Source of the DNA: Curtanaerobium respiraculi | GTDB taxonomy: Bacteria; Actinomycetota; Coriobacteriia; Coriobacteriales; Eggerthellaceae | Direction of reading: 5' to 3' | NCBI RefSeq assembly: GCF_024609215.1 | Contig: NZ_JANIPD030000012.1 | Coordinates: 186,001-250,000 of the forward strand | Length of the DNA stretch: 64,000 nt | In this document: piece by piece, positions 1 through 9,673 of the stretch | Layout of the letters: every line of letters starts with the position of its first letter | Numbering within the stretch: the first letter of the stretch is position 1 | Program-made: the position numbers and the translations under genes | The notes under the pieces: model-generated | Told to the model about the DNA's origin: nothing | What the model saw: the letters and a program-made list of their open reading frames with translations, nothing else | Database searches by the model: none

Positions 1-567
1 GAGGGGGATTGGCAAGCGCTCGCCGACGCCATCTCGCGCCTCGCCAAATTGGAGCTCTACATCGATGATACGCCGTCCCTTTCGATTCTCGAGGCCCGCG
101 CGAAAGCGCGCCGCGAATTGCGGAATGCCGAGAAGGGCCTTATCATCGTCGACTACCTGCAGCTCATGCAGCCTCCCCAGACGCGCAAAGATGGGAACCG
201 CGCCGTGGAGGTGGGCGAGATCAGCCGCGGCCTGAAGGTTTTGGCGAAGGAGATGGACATGCCCGTCATCGCCCTGTCACAGCTTTCCCGCGCCATTGAG
301 CAGCGCGGCAAGGCGAAGCGCCCTATGCTCTCCGACCTGCGCGAATCGGGATCAATCGAGCAGGATGCCGATATCGTCATGTTCATCGATCGCAGCATGG
401 ACGAGATGGAGGCGGAATCGGACGGGCGTCCGGACTACGGCACGGCGAACCTCATCGTCGCCAAGCACCGCAACGGCCCCACGCGCGATATCACGCTGTC
501 ATGGGCGCCCGAGAGCACGACGTTCGGCGATTTCATCGATGAATCGCGTTATCCGGGAGCCTATTAA
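1..567 (+). CDS. dnaB: Replicative DNA helicase DnaB, C-terminal part (5' end outside window)
   Basis: Hexameric replicative helicase that unwinds DNA at the fork using ATP. The open frame runs in from base 1, so the N-terminal domain and Walker A are outside the window. The visible 188 residues carry the RecA-fold C-terminal half: the Walker B strand LIIVDYLQLM, then SQLSRAIEQR, ADIVMFIDR and the AKHRNGPT segment typical of DnaB C-termini. The stop codon is immediately followed by the ATG of the next gene (no gap), so the two may be co-transcribed. The TTG near base 49 is not a real start, because the DnaB-like sequence extends upstream of it. Confidence 0.95.
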   Translation, partial: EGDWQALADAISRLAKLELYIDDTPSLSILEARAKARRELRNAEKGLIIVDYLQLMQPPQTRKDGNRAVEVGEISRGLKVLAKEMDMPVIALSQLSRAIEQRGKAKRPMLSDLRESGSIEQDADIVMFIDRSMDEMEAESDGRPDYGTANLIVAKHRNGPTRDITLSWAPESTTFGDFIDESRYPGAY

Positions 568-1833
568 ATGGCGAAGAAGCACGTCACGTTCATCCATTCC
601 GGCGACCTGCATCTGGGCGCTCCCTTCCGCGGCCTGCGCTCCCTTTCCGACGCCTGGGCGGACCGCCTGACCGAGGCGATTCCCGAGGCATTCGACCGCC
701 TCATCGAGGCGGCGCTGACCCGGCAGGTCGATTTCGTGGTCTTGGCGGGCGACGTCTTCGATGCCAGCAGGCCCAGCTATCGCGACGTCATCCGTTTCGT
801 GGACGGGATGAAGCGGTTGGGCGAGGCGGGCATCCCCGTGTACTACTGCACCGGGAACCACGACCCCTATACCAGCTGGAAGAGCGATTACGCCGCCCCG
901 CCCGAGAACGTGCACATGTTCTCGGCGGAGGGCCCGAGCTTCTTCGCGCATACCAAGGACGGCAGGGCGCTGGTGCTGCTGGGGGGTCGCGGGTACTACA
1001 ACCACGTTGTCCCTGCCGATGTGGACATCGCGAAGGGCATCACGCGGGCCGCCGCGGTGAAGGCTCTGGGGACGAGCGCTCCCTTCTCCGTCGGCGTGGT
1101 GCACACGGGCTTGAACCTCGATCCGACGAAGGCGCCCACCGATCCCGCACGCCTGCTCTCCAGCGGAATCGACTACTGGGCGTGCGGGCACATCCATCAG
1201 CCATGGCTCAACGATCCCCGCGACCCCCGCATCGGCTTCTCGGGGTGCATCCAGGGGCGCGATATCAAGGAGACGGGCGCACGCGGGTGCTTCGCGGTCA
1301 CATTGCGCGAAAACGCATGCGCGCAGGTGGAGTTCGTCCCCCTGGCAAGCGTGGCGTGGCAAAAACTGCAGATCGACGTCTCCTCGTGCACGACGCTCGC
1401 CCAGGCGCACGATGCCATCACGCGAGCCCTCTTCGCGGCTAACGGCACCGCACAGTGCGAGGAGATGGTCGCGCGCGTTTTCCTGGCCGGCAAGACGCCG
1501 CTGCACCGCGTTTTGGTGCAGCCCGGCGTCCTGGAGGACCTGCGCCGCGAGGTCAACAACGGGTATCCGGTCTTCTTCGTCGATTCGATCGTCGATCGCA
1601 CGTCGGCGGATATCAGCCGGTCCGCATTGAAGGAGGAGGGCCTGTTCGAGGCGACGTTGCTGCGCCGCAGCAAGGCCCTGGGGAAGGACAGGGATGCCAC
1701 GGTGGCGCACCTGCAAGATGAGTTCCTCCAGCACAGCCTGCAGCTGCCCAGCACCTGCGTGAACCGTCTGGACCGGTTGGAGAAGGAGGCCGAGCAGCTT
1801 GCGCTCGACCTGCTCGATGGGAGCCGCTCATGA
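568..1833 (+). CDS. Metallophosphoesterase, YhaO/SbcD-like DNA repair nuclease subunit
   Basis: 421 aa. Probable dinuclear-metal (Mn2+-type) nuclease subunit of an SbcCD/Mre11-Rad50-like complex. All calcineurin-like phosphoesterase motifs are present in order: SGDLHLG (D-x-H) at the N-terminus, LAGDVFD, TGNHDP, VVHTGL and ACGHIHQP. The downstream partner is a YhaN-like ATPase whose ATG overlaps this stop (ATGA), the usual arrangement of yhaO-yhaN pairs. The start is the ATG abutting the dnaB stop. The remaining C-terminal part lacks motifs I recognise and probably forms the capping domain. The family call is firm; the substrate (DNA ends or hairpins) is inferred from the family. Confidence 0.88.
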   Translation: MAKKHVTFIHSGDLHLGAPFRGLRSLSDAWADRLTEAIPEAFDRLIEAALTRQVDFVVLAGDVFDASRPSYRDVIRFVDGMKRLGEAGIPVYYCTGNHDPYTSWKSDYAAPPENVHMFSAEGPSFFAHTKDGRALVLLGGRGYYNHVVPADVDIAKGITRAAAVKALGTSAPFSVGVVHTGLNLDPTKAPTDPARLLSSGIDYWACGHIHQPWLNDPRDPRIGFSGCIQGRDIKETGARGCFAVTLRENACAQVEFVPLASVAWQKLQIDVSSCTTLAQAHDAITRALFAANGTAQCEEMVARVFLAGKTPLHRVLVQPGVLEDLRREVNNGYPVFFVDSIVDRTSADISRSALKEEGLFEATLLRRSKALGKDRDATVAHLQDEFLQHSLQLPSTCVNRLDRLEKEAEQLALDLLDGSRS

Positions 1834-4025
1834 GCGAACGGCCTGCCCATTTCCTGAGGACCATACGGATCGAGCGGTTCGGCGCGATGGAGAACCGCAC
1901 CGTCGGCCCGTTCGAACCAGGCATCAACGTGGTGTTCGGGCCGAACGAATCGGGCAAGACCACCACGGCGACGTTCATCGGCGGGGTGCTGTTCGGCTGG
2001 CCCGATGCCCGCGGCGCGCGCAACGACTACCGTCCGGTCGGGGCGGAGCGCGCCGGAACGCTGGTGTTCGCTCCCACCATCCCCGGGGAAGAGGAGGTTC
2101 GGTGCACGCGCGTGCGCAACGCCGAGGGGATCAAGCCAGACCCCGAACCGAGCCTGCTTTCCGATATCGACCGGGAGACGTTCCAAACCGTCTTCTCGCT
2201 CGATTCCGACGAGCTCAGGCGCATGGGGCGGACCACCGACGTGACCGCCCACCTGCTGACCGCCGGAAGCGGCACGCAGGTTTCGCCCGCCCAGGCTTCC
2301 TCCAAGGTAGACGACGCAATCGCCCGCGCGTTCTCGCGCAGCGCAAATGCCCCGAATTCGATCCCGAACCTGCAGAGGAGCCTTGCAAAGGCACGCGAGG
2401 ATATGGCCGCGGCATCGGATAAGGCTGCGGAGCTTGAGCGCGAGGACCGCGAATTCTCCCAGCTGAAGGAGGCGAGGGAAAAGCTATCCGCCTCCATCGC
2501 CCGCCTGAACGGCCAAATCCGCGCAATCGCCGCGGAGCGCGAGCGGATCGCCCATGCGGGCGCGCAGCGGGAACGTGCACGCGAGGACCTGCGGAAGCTC
2601 GACGAGCAGCGCGCGGCGCTCGATGCCGACCGCGATGCCTTGGAGCAGCGGCGGACAGGTCGCTTCCCCCTCCTTGATCCCGTCGAGGAGCGCACGTTGC
2701 GCGAGGCGATCGAGGACGCCGCCGACGAGCATCGCCGCCTGGAGCACGCGCTTTCGCTGGCCGATCAGGACCTGCTTGCCTCCCAGGCCCTGCTCGACGC
2801 GGTGCGCGAGTCCGGCGCCGAACGGCTGACCCCGTCCCATAAGATGCGCAAGCGCACGGTGCAGTCTGTGCTCTCCGTCGTCCTTCCCCTGCTCTTCGCC
2901 GGCATGGGCGCATTCGTCTTCATGCACGGCCGCTCCATCGGGAGCCTTTCGGTGACGGCGTTGGGCGCGATGCTCGTCCTCTTCGCCGTGGCGATGGCGT
3001 GCGCCGCGCTGGTGATGCTCATACGGCCGAACAGCGTGGAAGAACGCGTGAGCAACCAGCTCGCCGATGCCGAATTGGTCGTCCAGAAAGACGCCAAGAA
3101 GAAAGAGGCATGCGAGGCAGCGCTGCGGGCGCATGCGGACAAGACGGCGCGATTTTTGGAGGACGAGGGGCTCGGCGATGCGCGAGGAAGCCTCCATCGC
3201 GCCCGTGCGCTCCTCGACGAGGCGGGGGATGCGCGCGCTGAGGCGACGGTGCTCGACCAGCGAGGCCAGGCGATATCGTCTCAGCGATCGCAACTCCTCC
3301 GGTCTATCGAGCGTGCGGAGGAGGAGAAGCGTGAGGCATTGGCCGCGCTGGGGGAATCGGGAGACGTGACAGCCGAGGAGCTCGACGAGCGGCTCGTCCG
3401 CCGCACCGAGCAGAGGGATGCTCAGATGCGGGCGAACGAGACGGCGAACCAACGCTACGGGGAGCTCGCCCAGATCCTGTCGAACGCACGCAAGGGGAAG
3501 GACTTCGACCTCATCAAACTCGAGCACTCCCAGCTGAAGAGCCGCTATGGGGATGCCCTTGAGGACTTGGCCCGCCTGCTGCTCGCCAAGCGGCTGCTCG
3601 AATCCTCCATCACGGCTTGGGAGGGGAAGAGCCAACCCGCCGTGTACCAGCGGGCGAGCGAGCTGTTCGCCGACATGACGGAAGGCGCATGGACGCAGAT
3701 CCGCCTCACGGCGGCGGGTTCTCTGGTCGTGGTGGATGCCGAAGAGCGCACGCGTGGGCCCGAGCTTCTGTCCCTGGGCACGCTCCAGCAGCTTTACCTG
3801 GCGTTGCGCGTCGCGCTTCTGCTGACCGCGACCAATGTCGGCCGCGATGTCCCCGTGCTCTGCGACGATATCCTGGTGAACTTCGACAGCGGCAGGCGGG
3901 TCGGCGCCGCCCGGGCGCTCGCCGCTCTCGCGAAGCAACGCCAGGTCATACTGTTCACCTGCCACGAGGAAGTGGTTGACTTGATGCAAACCGCGGACCC
4001 CGCAGCCAACGTGGTTCGCCTGTAA
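1830..4025 (+). CDS. AAA ATPase, YhaN/SbcC/Rad50-like, with central membrane-spanning hairpin
   Basis: 731 aa. Partner ATPase of the preceding nuclease. An N-terminal Walker A (FGPNESGKTTT, about residues 31-41) is followed by long heptad-rich coiled coils (about 170-335 and 420-590). The C-terminal half of the ATPase has an ABC-like signature (SLGTLQQLYLALR) and Walker B VLCDDILVNFD. Between the coiled coils lie two hydrophobic segments (about 345-365 and 372-395) where Rad50 would have its zinc hook, so the coil tip is probably membrane-anchored, as in YhaN proteins. Its start overlaps the previous stop by 4 bases, implying translational coupling. Likely role: ATP-driven DNA end processing close to the membrane. 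Confidence 0.86.
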   Translation: MSERPAHFLRTIRIERFGAMENRTVGPFEPGINVVFGPNESGKTTTATFIGGVLFGWPDARGARNDYRPVGAERAGTLVFAPTIPGEEEVRCTRVRNAEGIKPDPEPSLLSDIDRETFQTVFSLDSDELRRMGRTTDVTAHLLTAGSGTQVSPAQASSKVDDAIARAFSRSANAPNSIPNLQRSLAKAREDMAAASDKAAELEREDREFSQLKEAREKLSASIARLNGQIRAIAAERERIAHAGAQRERAREDLRKLDEQRAALDADRDALEQRRTGRFPLLDPVEERTLREAIEDAADEHRRLEHALSLADQDLLASQALLDAVRESGAERLTPSHKMRKRTVQSVLSVVLPLLFAGMGAFVFMHGRSIGSLSVTALGAMLVLFAVAMACAALVMLIRPNSVEERVSNQLADAELVVQKDAKKKEACEAALRAHADKTARFLEDEGLGDARGSLHRARALLDEAGDARAEATVLDQRGQAISSQRSQLLRSIERAEEEKREALAALGESGDVTAEELDERLVRRTEQRDAQMRANETANQRYGELAQILSNARKGKDFDLIKLEHSQLKSRYGDALEDLARLLLAKRLLESSITAWEGKSQPAVYQRASELFADMTEGAWTQIRLTAAGSLVVVDAEERTRGPELLSLGTLQQLYLALRVALLLTATNVGRDVPVLCDDILVNFDSGRRVGAARALAALAKQRQVILFTCHEEVVDLMQTADPAANVVRL

Positions 4026-4067
4026 TATACTTGGGGGGTCTATCCGGCAAAGGAAAGGAAGCTCCGT

Positions 4068-5357
4068 ATGCCCAGCACCGTGCTCGTCGGCGCCCAATGG
4101 GGCGATGAAGGCAAGGGCAAGATCACCGATCTTATCTCCCGTGATTTCGACTACGTCGTCCGCTACCAGGGTGGCAACAACGCCGGCCATACGGTCATCC
4201 ATGGCGATAAGAAGCTCGCTTTGCACCTTATCCCCTCGGGCGTGATGTATCCCGACATCACGCCGGTTATCGGTAACGGGGTCGTGGTGGACCCCCACGT
4301 GCTGACCGACGAGATGGCTAAGCTAAAAGCCCAGGGCATCTCATGCGATAAGCTCGTGATCAGCTGCGATGCGCACATCATCATGCCCTACCACATCGAC
4401 CTCGACGGCGCGGAGGAGAAGCGCCTGGGCAAGAACGAGATCGGCACGACGCGGCGCGGCATCGGCCCCTGTTACCAAGACAAGGCGGCGCGCACCGGCA
4501 TCCGCATCCAGGACCTGCTCGACGAGCACATCTTCCGCCAGAAGCTGGAAACGGCGCTGTCCTTCAAGAACCCGCTGTTGGAGAAGATCTACGATCTGCC
4601 GCCCTATACGGTCGATCAGATCTGCGAAGAATACCTCCCTTATGCGGAGATCATCCGCCCCCATATGGCGGAGACCGCGCAGCTGCTGAACACCGCGTTG
4701 GCTCAAGGGAAGAATATCCTGTTCGAGGGTGCGCAGGCCACGCTGCTCGATATCGACCACGGCACCTACCCGTTCGTCACCAGCAGCAGCTGCTGCGCGG
4801 GCGGCGCATGCATCGGCACGGGCGTGGGCCCGAAGAAGATCGATCGCGTCATCGGAATCAGCAAGGCGTATATCACGCGCGTGGGCAGCGGTCCGTTCCC
4901 CACGGAGCTCTTCGATGAAACGGGCGAGAAGCTCTGCGAGATCGGCGGGGAGTTCGGCGTGACCACCGGGCGCCGCCGCCGCACGGGTTGGTTCGACGCC
5001 GTCATCGCGCGATACGCCGCCGACTGCAACAGCCTGACCGACATGGCGCTCACCAAGCTGGACGTGCTGGACTCGTTCGAGACCATCAAGGTGTGCGTCG
5101 GGTACGAATCCGGGGGCAAGGTCTACGACCATTTCCCCATGCAGCAAAGCGTCCTGTACCCCAAGCACGTCACGCCGGTCTACGAGGAGCTGCCGGGCTG
5201 GAATCAGGACATCACCGGGTGCCGCACGTTCGAGGAGCTGCCTGAAAACGCGCAGAGATACGTCGAGTACCTGGAGGAGAAGGTGGGCGTCCCCATGAGC
5301 ATCATCGCCGTGGGCCCCGACCGCGACCAGACGATTTTCCGCGGCTGGGATTCTTAG
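4068..5357 (+). CDS. purA: Adenylosuccinate synthetase
   Basis: 429 aa, normal family length. Catalyses IMP + aspartate + GTP to adenylosuccinate, the first committed step to AMP, in the cytoplasm. It begins with the P-loop-like [11 protein letters not shown], and contains [16 protein letters not shown] (IMP-binding region), [19 protein letters not shown] and [12 protein letters not shown] (substrate loop). A good Shine-Dalgarno (AAAGGAAAG) lies just before the ATG. It is 42 bases downstream of the YhaN-like gene and 128 bases upstream of purD, so purA-purD may form a purine unit, although a hairpin lies between them. Confidence 0.98.
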   Translation: MPSTVLVGAQWGDEGKGKITDLISRDFDYVVRYQGGNNAGHTVIHGDKKLALHLIPSGVMYPDITPVIGNGVVVDPHVLTDEMAKLKAQGISCDKLVISCDAHIIMPYHIDLDGAEEKRLGKNEIGTTRRGIGPCYQDKAARTGIRIQDLLDEHIFRQKLETALSFKNPLLEKIYDLPPYTVDQICEEYLPYAEIIRPHMAETAQLLNTALAQGKNILFEGAQATLLDIDHGTYPFVTSSSCCAGGACIGTGVGPKKIDRVIGISKAYITRVGSGPFPTELFDETGEKLCEIGGEFGVTTGRRRRTGWFDAVIARYAADCNSLTDMALTKLDVLDSFETIKVCVGYESGGKVYDHFPMQQSVLYPKHVTPVYEELPGWNQDITGCRTFEELPENAQRYVEYLEEKVGVPMSIIAVGPDRDQTIFRGWDS

Positions 5358-5392
5358 CCCGGCGTTCTAGAGGATGTCGGCAATGCCGATGT

Positions 5393-5413
5393 GGCCCGAC
5401 GGGCGGGCCTTTT
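5393..5413 (+). terminator. Hairpin with short T tract between purA and purD
   Basis: A perfect 6-bp stem (GGCCCG / CGGGCC, 5393-5398 with 5404-5409) with a 5-base loop is followed by TTTT. This looks like a weak intrinsic terminator or attenuator after purA. Confidence 0.5.
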
Positions 5414-5485
5414 GGCACTCGCCGGGATCGCCCCCCGTCGACTTCCCTGGGCGAACCAGGGAGCGACCGAATGAAGGAGTGTTTG

Positions 5486-6778
5486 ATGAACATTGCAGTG
5501 CTGGGCTCGGGTGGGCGGGAGCATGCGCTGGCATGGTCTCTTGCCAAGTCGCCGAAGTGCGGGAGGCTCTATGCCATTCCCGGCAACGGCGGTACGGCGC
5601 AGGTTGCCGAAAACGTTGCCAACTTGGACATATGCAACGGTGAGGCCCTGTGCGGATTCGTGAGGTACCATGATATCGACCTGGTGGTAATCGGCCCCGA
5701 AGCCCCCTTGGTTGCCGGCGTCGCCGATGCGCTTCGCTCCGCGGGCGCGCTTGTGTTCGGACCGGGCGCCCAGGGCGCCCAGCTGGAGGGGAGCAAGACC
5801 TTCAGCAAGCGTTTCATGGAGCGGGTCGGCATCCCCACGGCGGAGTACGGCACCTTCGACAACGCCGAGGAGGCCAAGGCGTACGCGCGGCGCATGGGAG
5901 CCCCCGTGGTCGTGAAGGCAGACGGCTTGGCCGCCGGCAAGGGCGTGATCGTCGCCGATAATCTCGATGACGCCCTCGAGGCCATCGACGAATGCTTCAG
6001 CGGCCATTTCGGGGACGCGGGCAGCCGCGTGGTCGTGGAGGAGTGCCTGACCGGACCGGAATGTTCGCTGCTCGCTTTCGTGACCGCCGGAAAGGCGTTC
6101 TGCATGACCACCGCCCAGGACCACAAACGCGCCTACGACGGCGACTTGGGCCCCAACACGGGGGGTATGGGTGTGTACTCTCCGGTTCCCATCGTCGAGC
6201 CCGAGGAGCTTTCCGCCATGCAAAGGGCCATGCAGCAGGCGGCTGCCGCGACGGCCGAAGCGCCGTTCGAGCATGATTACCGCGGCGTCCTGTACGGCGG
6301 TTTCATGCTGACCCCGCAGGGTCCCAAGGTACTGGAATTCAACGCGCGCTTCGGCGATCCCGAAACGCAGGTCATCCTTCCGCGCCTGAAGTCCGATCTG
6401 GTGGACGTGATGGTGGCCGTTGCCGCCGGCAAGCCCGAAGACGTGCATCTGGAGTGGCGCGACGAGTGGGCTGTCGCCGTCGTGCTCGCCAGCGAAGGCT
6501 ATCCAGGCCCCTATGAGAAAGGCAAGGTCATCCTCGGCATCGACGAGGCGGAGGCCGTCGATGACGTGATCGTCTTCCATGCCGGTACGGCGTTGAACCA
6601 AGACGAGGAGCTCGTGACCGCGGGAGGCCGCGTGTTGAATGTGGTGGCATTGGGCAAATCGTTCGAGGAGGCCCGCGGGCGCTGCTATGATGCGGTTGAG
6701 CGTATCAACTTCGAAGGAAAGCGATTCCGCACCGACATCGGTGCGAAAGCTGCTGCGGGACGAAGCAGCTGGGAATAG
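5486..6778 (+). CDS. purD: Phosphoribosylamine-glycine ligase (GAR synthetase)
   Basis: 430 aa. ATP-grasp enzyme that joins glycine to phosphoribosylamine in step 2 of de novo purine synthesis. The chosen ATG gives the canonical start MNIAVLGSGGREHALAW and has AAGGAG upstream; an in-frame ATG 15 bases earlier overlaps that ribosome-binding site and is rejected. Family motifs include IGPEAPLVAGVAD, VVKADGLAAGKGV, EECLTGPECSLL, the DHKRAYDGDLGPNTGGMG loop, and LEFNARFGDPETQV (metal/ATP binding). Length is normal for PurD, with no fusion to PurN or PurM. Confidence 0.97.
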   Translation: MNIAVLGSGGREHALAWSLAKSPKCGRLYAIPGNGGTAQVAENVANLDICNGEALCGFVRYHDIDLVVIGPEAPLVAGVADALRSAGALVFGPGAQGAQLEGSKTFSKRFMERVGIPTAEYGTFDNAEEAKAYARRMGAPVVVKADGLAAGKGVIVADNLDDALEAIDECFSGHFGDAGSRVVVEECLTGPECSLLAFVTAGKAFCMTTAQDHKRAYDGDLGPNTGGMGVYSPVPIVEPEELSAMQRAMQQAAAATAEAPFEHDYRGVLYGGFMLTPQGPKVLEFNARFGDPETQVILPRLKSDLVDVMVAVAAGKPEDVHLEWRDEWAVAVVLASEGYPGPYEKGKVILGIDEAEAVDDVIVFHAGTALNQDEELVTAGGRVLNVVALGKSFEEARGRCYDAVERINFEGKRFRTDIGAKAAAGRSSWE

Positions 6779-6889
6779 AACATCACCAATAAGCGGAATT
6801 TCGGCAATGCACGGGAGGGGAGCATTCCGAGATGCGGCAAGGGTGCGCCCTTGCCGCTGCGCTGTTCATCGGACGGGAGAACCGAGTAC

Positions 6890-8230
6890 ATGCTAAGTGA
6901 ACGAATGCTGTCGCGCGCGGTGGGCGTGCTCATGGACTACGAGCTGCGGCTGAAGCCCTGCGAGGCGGCGAGGCTGCCAAAACCCCAGGCGGGGAAACGG
7001 TACATGCTGTACATGCACGTGCCGTTCTGCGAGCGCCTATGCCCGTACTGCAGCTTCAACCGCTACCCCTTCAGCGAGGATCGCGCGGTGCCCTATTACG
7101 AGAACCTCCGCCGCGAGATGCTCATGCTCGCGGAGCAGGGGTACGACTTCGACAGCCTCTACATCGGCGGCGGCACCCCCACGATCCTGATCGACGAGCT
7201 GTGCCGCACCATCGACCTCGCGCGCGAGACGTTTCCCTCGCTCAAAGAGGTCAGCAGCGAGACGAACCCGAACCACCTGATTCCGGAATACCTTGACGAG
7301 CTCGATGGGCGCGTGCAGCGCCTTTCCGTGGGCGTGCAGAGCTTCGACAACGGCTTGCTTGCGCAGATGGGCCGCCTGAAGAAATACGGCAGCGCCGAGG
7401 AAATCATTTCCCGCATCAAGCTCGCCGCCCCGTATTTCGAGAGCCTGAACGTGGACATGATCTTCAATTTCCCAGCTCAGACCAAAGACATGCTCATCAA
7501 TGATCTCGCCGCGATCCTGGAATCCGGCACAACGCAGACGACCTTCTACCCGCTCATGGCGTCCCCCTCGGTGGAGCGCAGCTTGGCGGCGACCGTGGGC
7601 AAGGTGGATCATGCGCGCGAGGAGGAGTTCTACGACATTATCTGGCGCACGCTCACCGATGCAGGGTTCGAGATGAGCAGCGCATGGACGTTCGACCGCG
7701 GCGCCGGTGACATGATCGACGAGTATGTGGTGAACTACGAGGAGTATCCCGCCATCGGCAGCGGCGGCATCACGTATCTCGAGGGCAACCTGTACGTGAA
7801 CACGTTCAGTGTCACGGAGTACAACGAGGTGATCCCCCAAGGTCGGATGAGCGTGAAGGATGTCACCCATTTCAGCAGGCACAACCTGATGCGCTACCGT
7901 CTGATGATGCAGCTGTTCGGCCTGCGGCTTGACAAGCGCGATTTCGAGCGCGACTTCGGCACGAGCATCGAGCGTGCGCTCCCCGTGGAACTCGCGTTCC
8001 TGCGCGCGGCGGGCGCCTTCGCCACCGACAACGCCGAGGAACTGACGCTGACTTCCAAAGGCAGGTACCTGTGCGTCGCCATGATGCGCCAGTTCTTCGT
8101 GGGCGTGAACAATCTTCGCGACCAGGCTCGTGCGAAGCTGGACGGCTATGAGAAGAAGCTCATCTTCGACGGCATCGACGATGGATGTGAGATGGCCCCG
8201 GAAATCAAGCCCGGTTTCCGTCCTATGTAG
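6890..8230 (+). CDS. Radical SAM coproporphyrinogen III oxidase-like protein (HemN/HemW family)
   Basis: 446 aa. N-terminal CxxxCxxC cluster (CERLCPYCSF, about residue 45) binds the radical-SAM [4Fe-4S]; it is followed by YIGGGTPT and the SxExNP segment (SSETNP), both characteristic of HemN/HemW enzymes. RLSVGVQSFD and the C-terminal winged-helix-like region fit the same family. Such proteins act in oxygen-independent haem synthesis, as haem chaperones (HemW), or as anaerobic haem-opening enzymes; sequence reading alone does not decide which. The adjacent cydAB genes encode a haem protein, which favours a haem role (inference). The ATG used has GGGAG upstream; an upstream in-frame TTG lacks a good site. 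Confidence 0.8.
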   Translation: MLSERMLSRAVGVLMDYELRLKPCEAARLPKPQAGKRYMLYMHVPFCERLCPYCSFNRYPFSEDRAVPYYENLRREMLMLAEQGYDFDSLYIGGGTPTILIDELCRTIDLARETFPSLKEVSSETNPNHLIPEYLDELDGRVQRLSVGVQSFDNGLLAQMGRLKKYGSAEEIISRIKLAAPYFESLNVDMIFNFPAQTKDMLINDLAAILESGTTQTTFYPLMASPSVERSLAATVGKVDHAREEEFYDIIWRTLTDAGFEMSSAWTFDRGAGDMIDEYVVNYEEYPAIGSGGITYLEGNLYVNTFSVTEYNEVIPQGRMSVKDVTHFSRHNLMRYRLMMQLFGLRLDKRDFERDFGTSIERALPVELAFLRAAGAFATDNAEELTLTSKGRYLCVAMMRQFFVGVNNLRDQARAKLDGYEKKLIFDGIDDGCEMAPEIKPGFRPM

Positions 8231-8283
8231 CCGTTCGTAGAATCGTTATCCACAAACCCTTCACAGATGGTAATCTACCGCAA

Positions 8284-8297
8284 TCTTGTAAACAAGA
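8284..8297. promoter_or_regulatory. Small palindrome in the cydA leader
   Basis: The leader contains TCTTGTAAACAAGA, a near-perfect inverted repeat about 15 bases before the cydA ribosome-binding site. It could be an operator or a small hairpin. It does not match the Rex consensus (TTGTGA-N6-TCACAA). Confidence 0.25.
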
Positions 8298-8312
8298 GAG
8301 AAAGGAGCTGGT

Positions 8313-9671
8313 ATGGATGTAGCTGATTTGGCGCGGTTGCAATTCGCATTCACCGCCGCATACCATTTCATGTTCGTGCCGCTATCCGTCGGCGTTGGAC
8401 TGATCATGGCAATCTTCCAAACCAAGGCCTATCGGGAGAACACTCCCCAGAACGTTGCCGCGGCAACGTTCTGGGCTCGGTTCTTCACGGTCACATTCGC
8501 GGTCGGCGTGGCGACTGGGATCACCATGGAATTCAGCTTCGGCACCAACTGGGCCGATTACAGCCGTTTCGTGGGCGATATCTTCGGAGCCCCGCTCGCC
8601 GCGGAGGCGCTGTTCGCCTTCTTCCTGGAGAGCACGTTCCTGGGCGTGGTCATCTTCGGGCGCAACCGGGTGAGCAAGAAGTTCTACCTGGCCAGCGCAT
8701 GGCTGGTATGGGCCGGCAGCTGCCTTTCCGCGCTGTGGATCATCATCGCCAACAGCTGGATGCAGACTCCGGCGGGCTACACGATTTCCGCTGACGGGAC
8801 GCGTGCCCTCATGACCGATTTCTTCCAGGCCGCCTTCAATCCCAGCACGCTGGCGCGCTATTTCCACACGGTGATCGCGCTCGTGATCATGGGCGCCCTC
8901 GTGGCGGTCGCCATCGGCGCCTACCATGCTCGCCACGGCAAGGCCGAATTCGGCCACAAGTCCATTGCGGTGGGCACCATCGTCGCCATTGCGGCGTGCG
9001 TCGCCATGCTGCCCGCCATGCACCAGCAGGCGGTCGTCACCTCCGTGCAACAACCCGAGAAGCTCGCCGCCATGGAGGCGCAATACGAGGACGGCCCCGC
9101 CGACATGTGGATCCTCGGGTGGGTCGACGAGCAGAACGAAAGCGTCATCGGCATCGCCGTGCCCATCGACGGCATGACGAGCATCCTCATCGCCAACGAC
9201 CCCGCCTACGAGACCATGGGCCTGCATTCGGTGAAGGCCGAATACGGCGAGACCGCCCCCGTGCAGGTCGTGTTCCAGGCGTACCATCTGATGGTCGCCG
9301 GTTTCGGCGGCATCGCGCTGTGGGTGCTTCTGGGCCTGATCGCCATGGTGAAGCACAAGAAGGGCAAGGAAGTCGGCAACGGCCTTCTCAAGGCGCTGTA
9401 CTTCGGCCCCATCTTCCCGTTCCTCTGCATCGAGAGCGGCTGGTTCGTGGCGGAGATCGGCCGTCAGCCTTGGATCGTATGGGAGCTGCTGCGCACCGAC
9501 GCCGCCTATAGCCAGTCTGTCGATCCCGTGCAGCTGACCATCACGCTGGTGCTCTTCGCCGCCATCTACCTGTTCATCCTCATCATGTACATCCGCATCG
9601 CGCTGCGCGTCATCAAGGAAAGCCCCAAAGACGAATTGCCTGCGGCATCTGCAGAAGGGCAGGTGATGTAG
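8313..9671 (+). CDS. cydA: Cytochrome bd quinol oxidase subunit I
   Basis: 452 aa, the short-Q-loop form. Integral membrane subunit that carries the haems and oxidises quinol while reducing O2 to water. LQFAFTAAYHFMFVPLSVG holds the N-terminal haem-ligand histidine; GRQPWIVWELLRT is the diagnostic CydA signature near the C-terminus. A clear Shine-Dalgarno (AAAGGAG) precedes the ATG. cydB starts 2 bases after the stop, so the two subunits are co-translated. In a strict or microaerotolerant anaerobe this enzyme usually serves oxygen scavenging and protection against stress (inference). Confidence 0.97.
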   Translation: MDVADLARLQFAFTAAYHFMFVPLSVGVGLIMAIFQTKAYRENTPQNVAAATFWARFFTVTFAVGVATGITMEFSFGTNWADYSRFVGDIFGAPLAAEALFAFFLESTFLGVVIFGRNRVSKKFYLASAWLVWAGSCLSALWIIIANSWMQTPAGYTISADGTRALMTDFFQAAFNPSTLARYFHTVIALVIMGALVAVAIGAYHARHGKAEFGHKSIAVGTIVAIAACVAMLPAMHQQAVVTSVQQPEKLAAMEAQYEDGPADMWILGWVDEQNESVIGIAVPIDGMTSILIANDPAYETMGLHSVKAEYGETAPVQVVFQAYHLMVAGFGGIALWVLLGLIAMVKHKKGKEVGNGLLKALYFGPIFPFLCIESGWFVAEIGRQPWIVWELLRTDAAYSQSVDPVQLTITLVLFAAIYLFILIMYIRIALRVIKESPKDELPAASAEGQVM

Positions 9672-9673
9672 CC

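Noticed and set aside
499-1734. Long minus-strand open frame (over 400 codons) opposite the YhaO-like gene, and similar frames opposite most genes
   Set aside because: GC-rich coding DNA produces long antisense frames. This one has no motif, no ribosome-binding site, and overlaps a gene with complete family motifs.
5471-5485. Upstream ATG for purD
   Set aside because: It would include the Shine-Dalgarno sequence in the coding region; family starts match the ATG at 5486.
8284-8297. Rex operator upstream of cydA
   Set aside because: The palindrome TCTTGTAAACAAGA does not fit the Rex consensus spacing or sequence.
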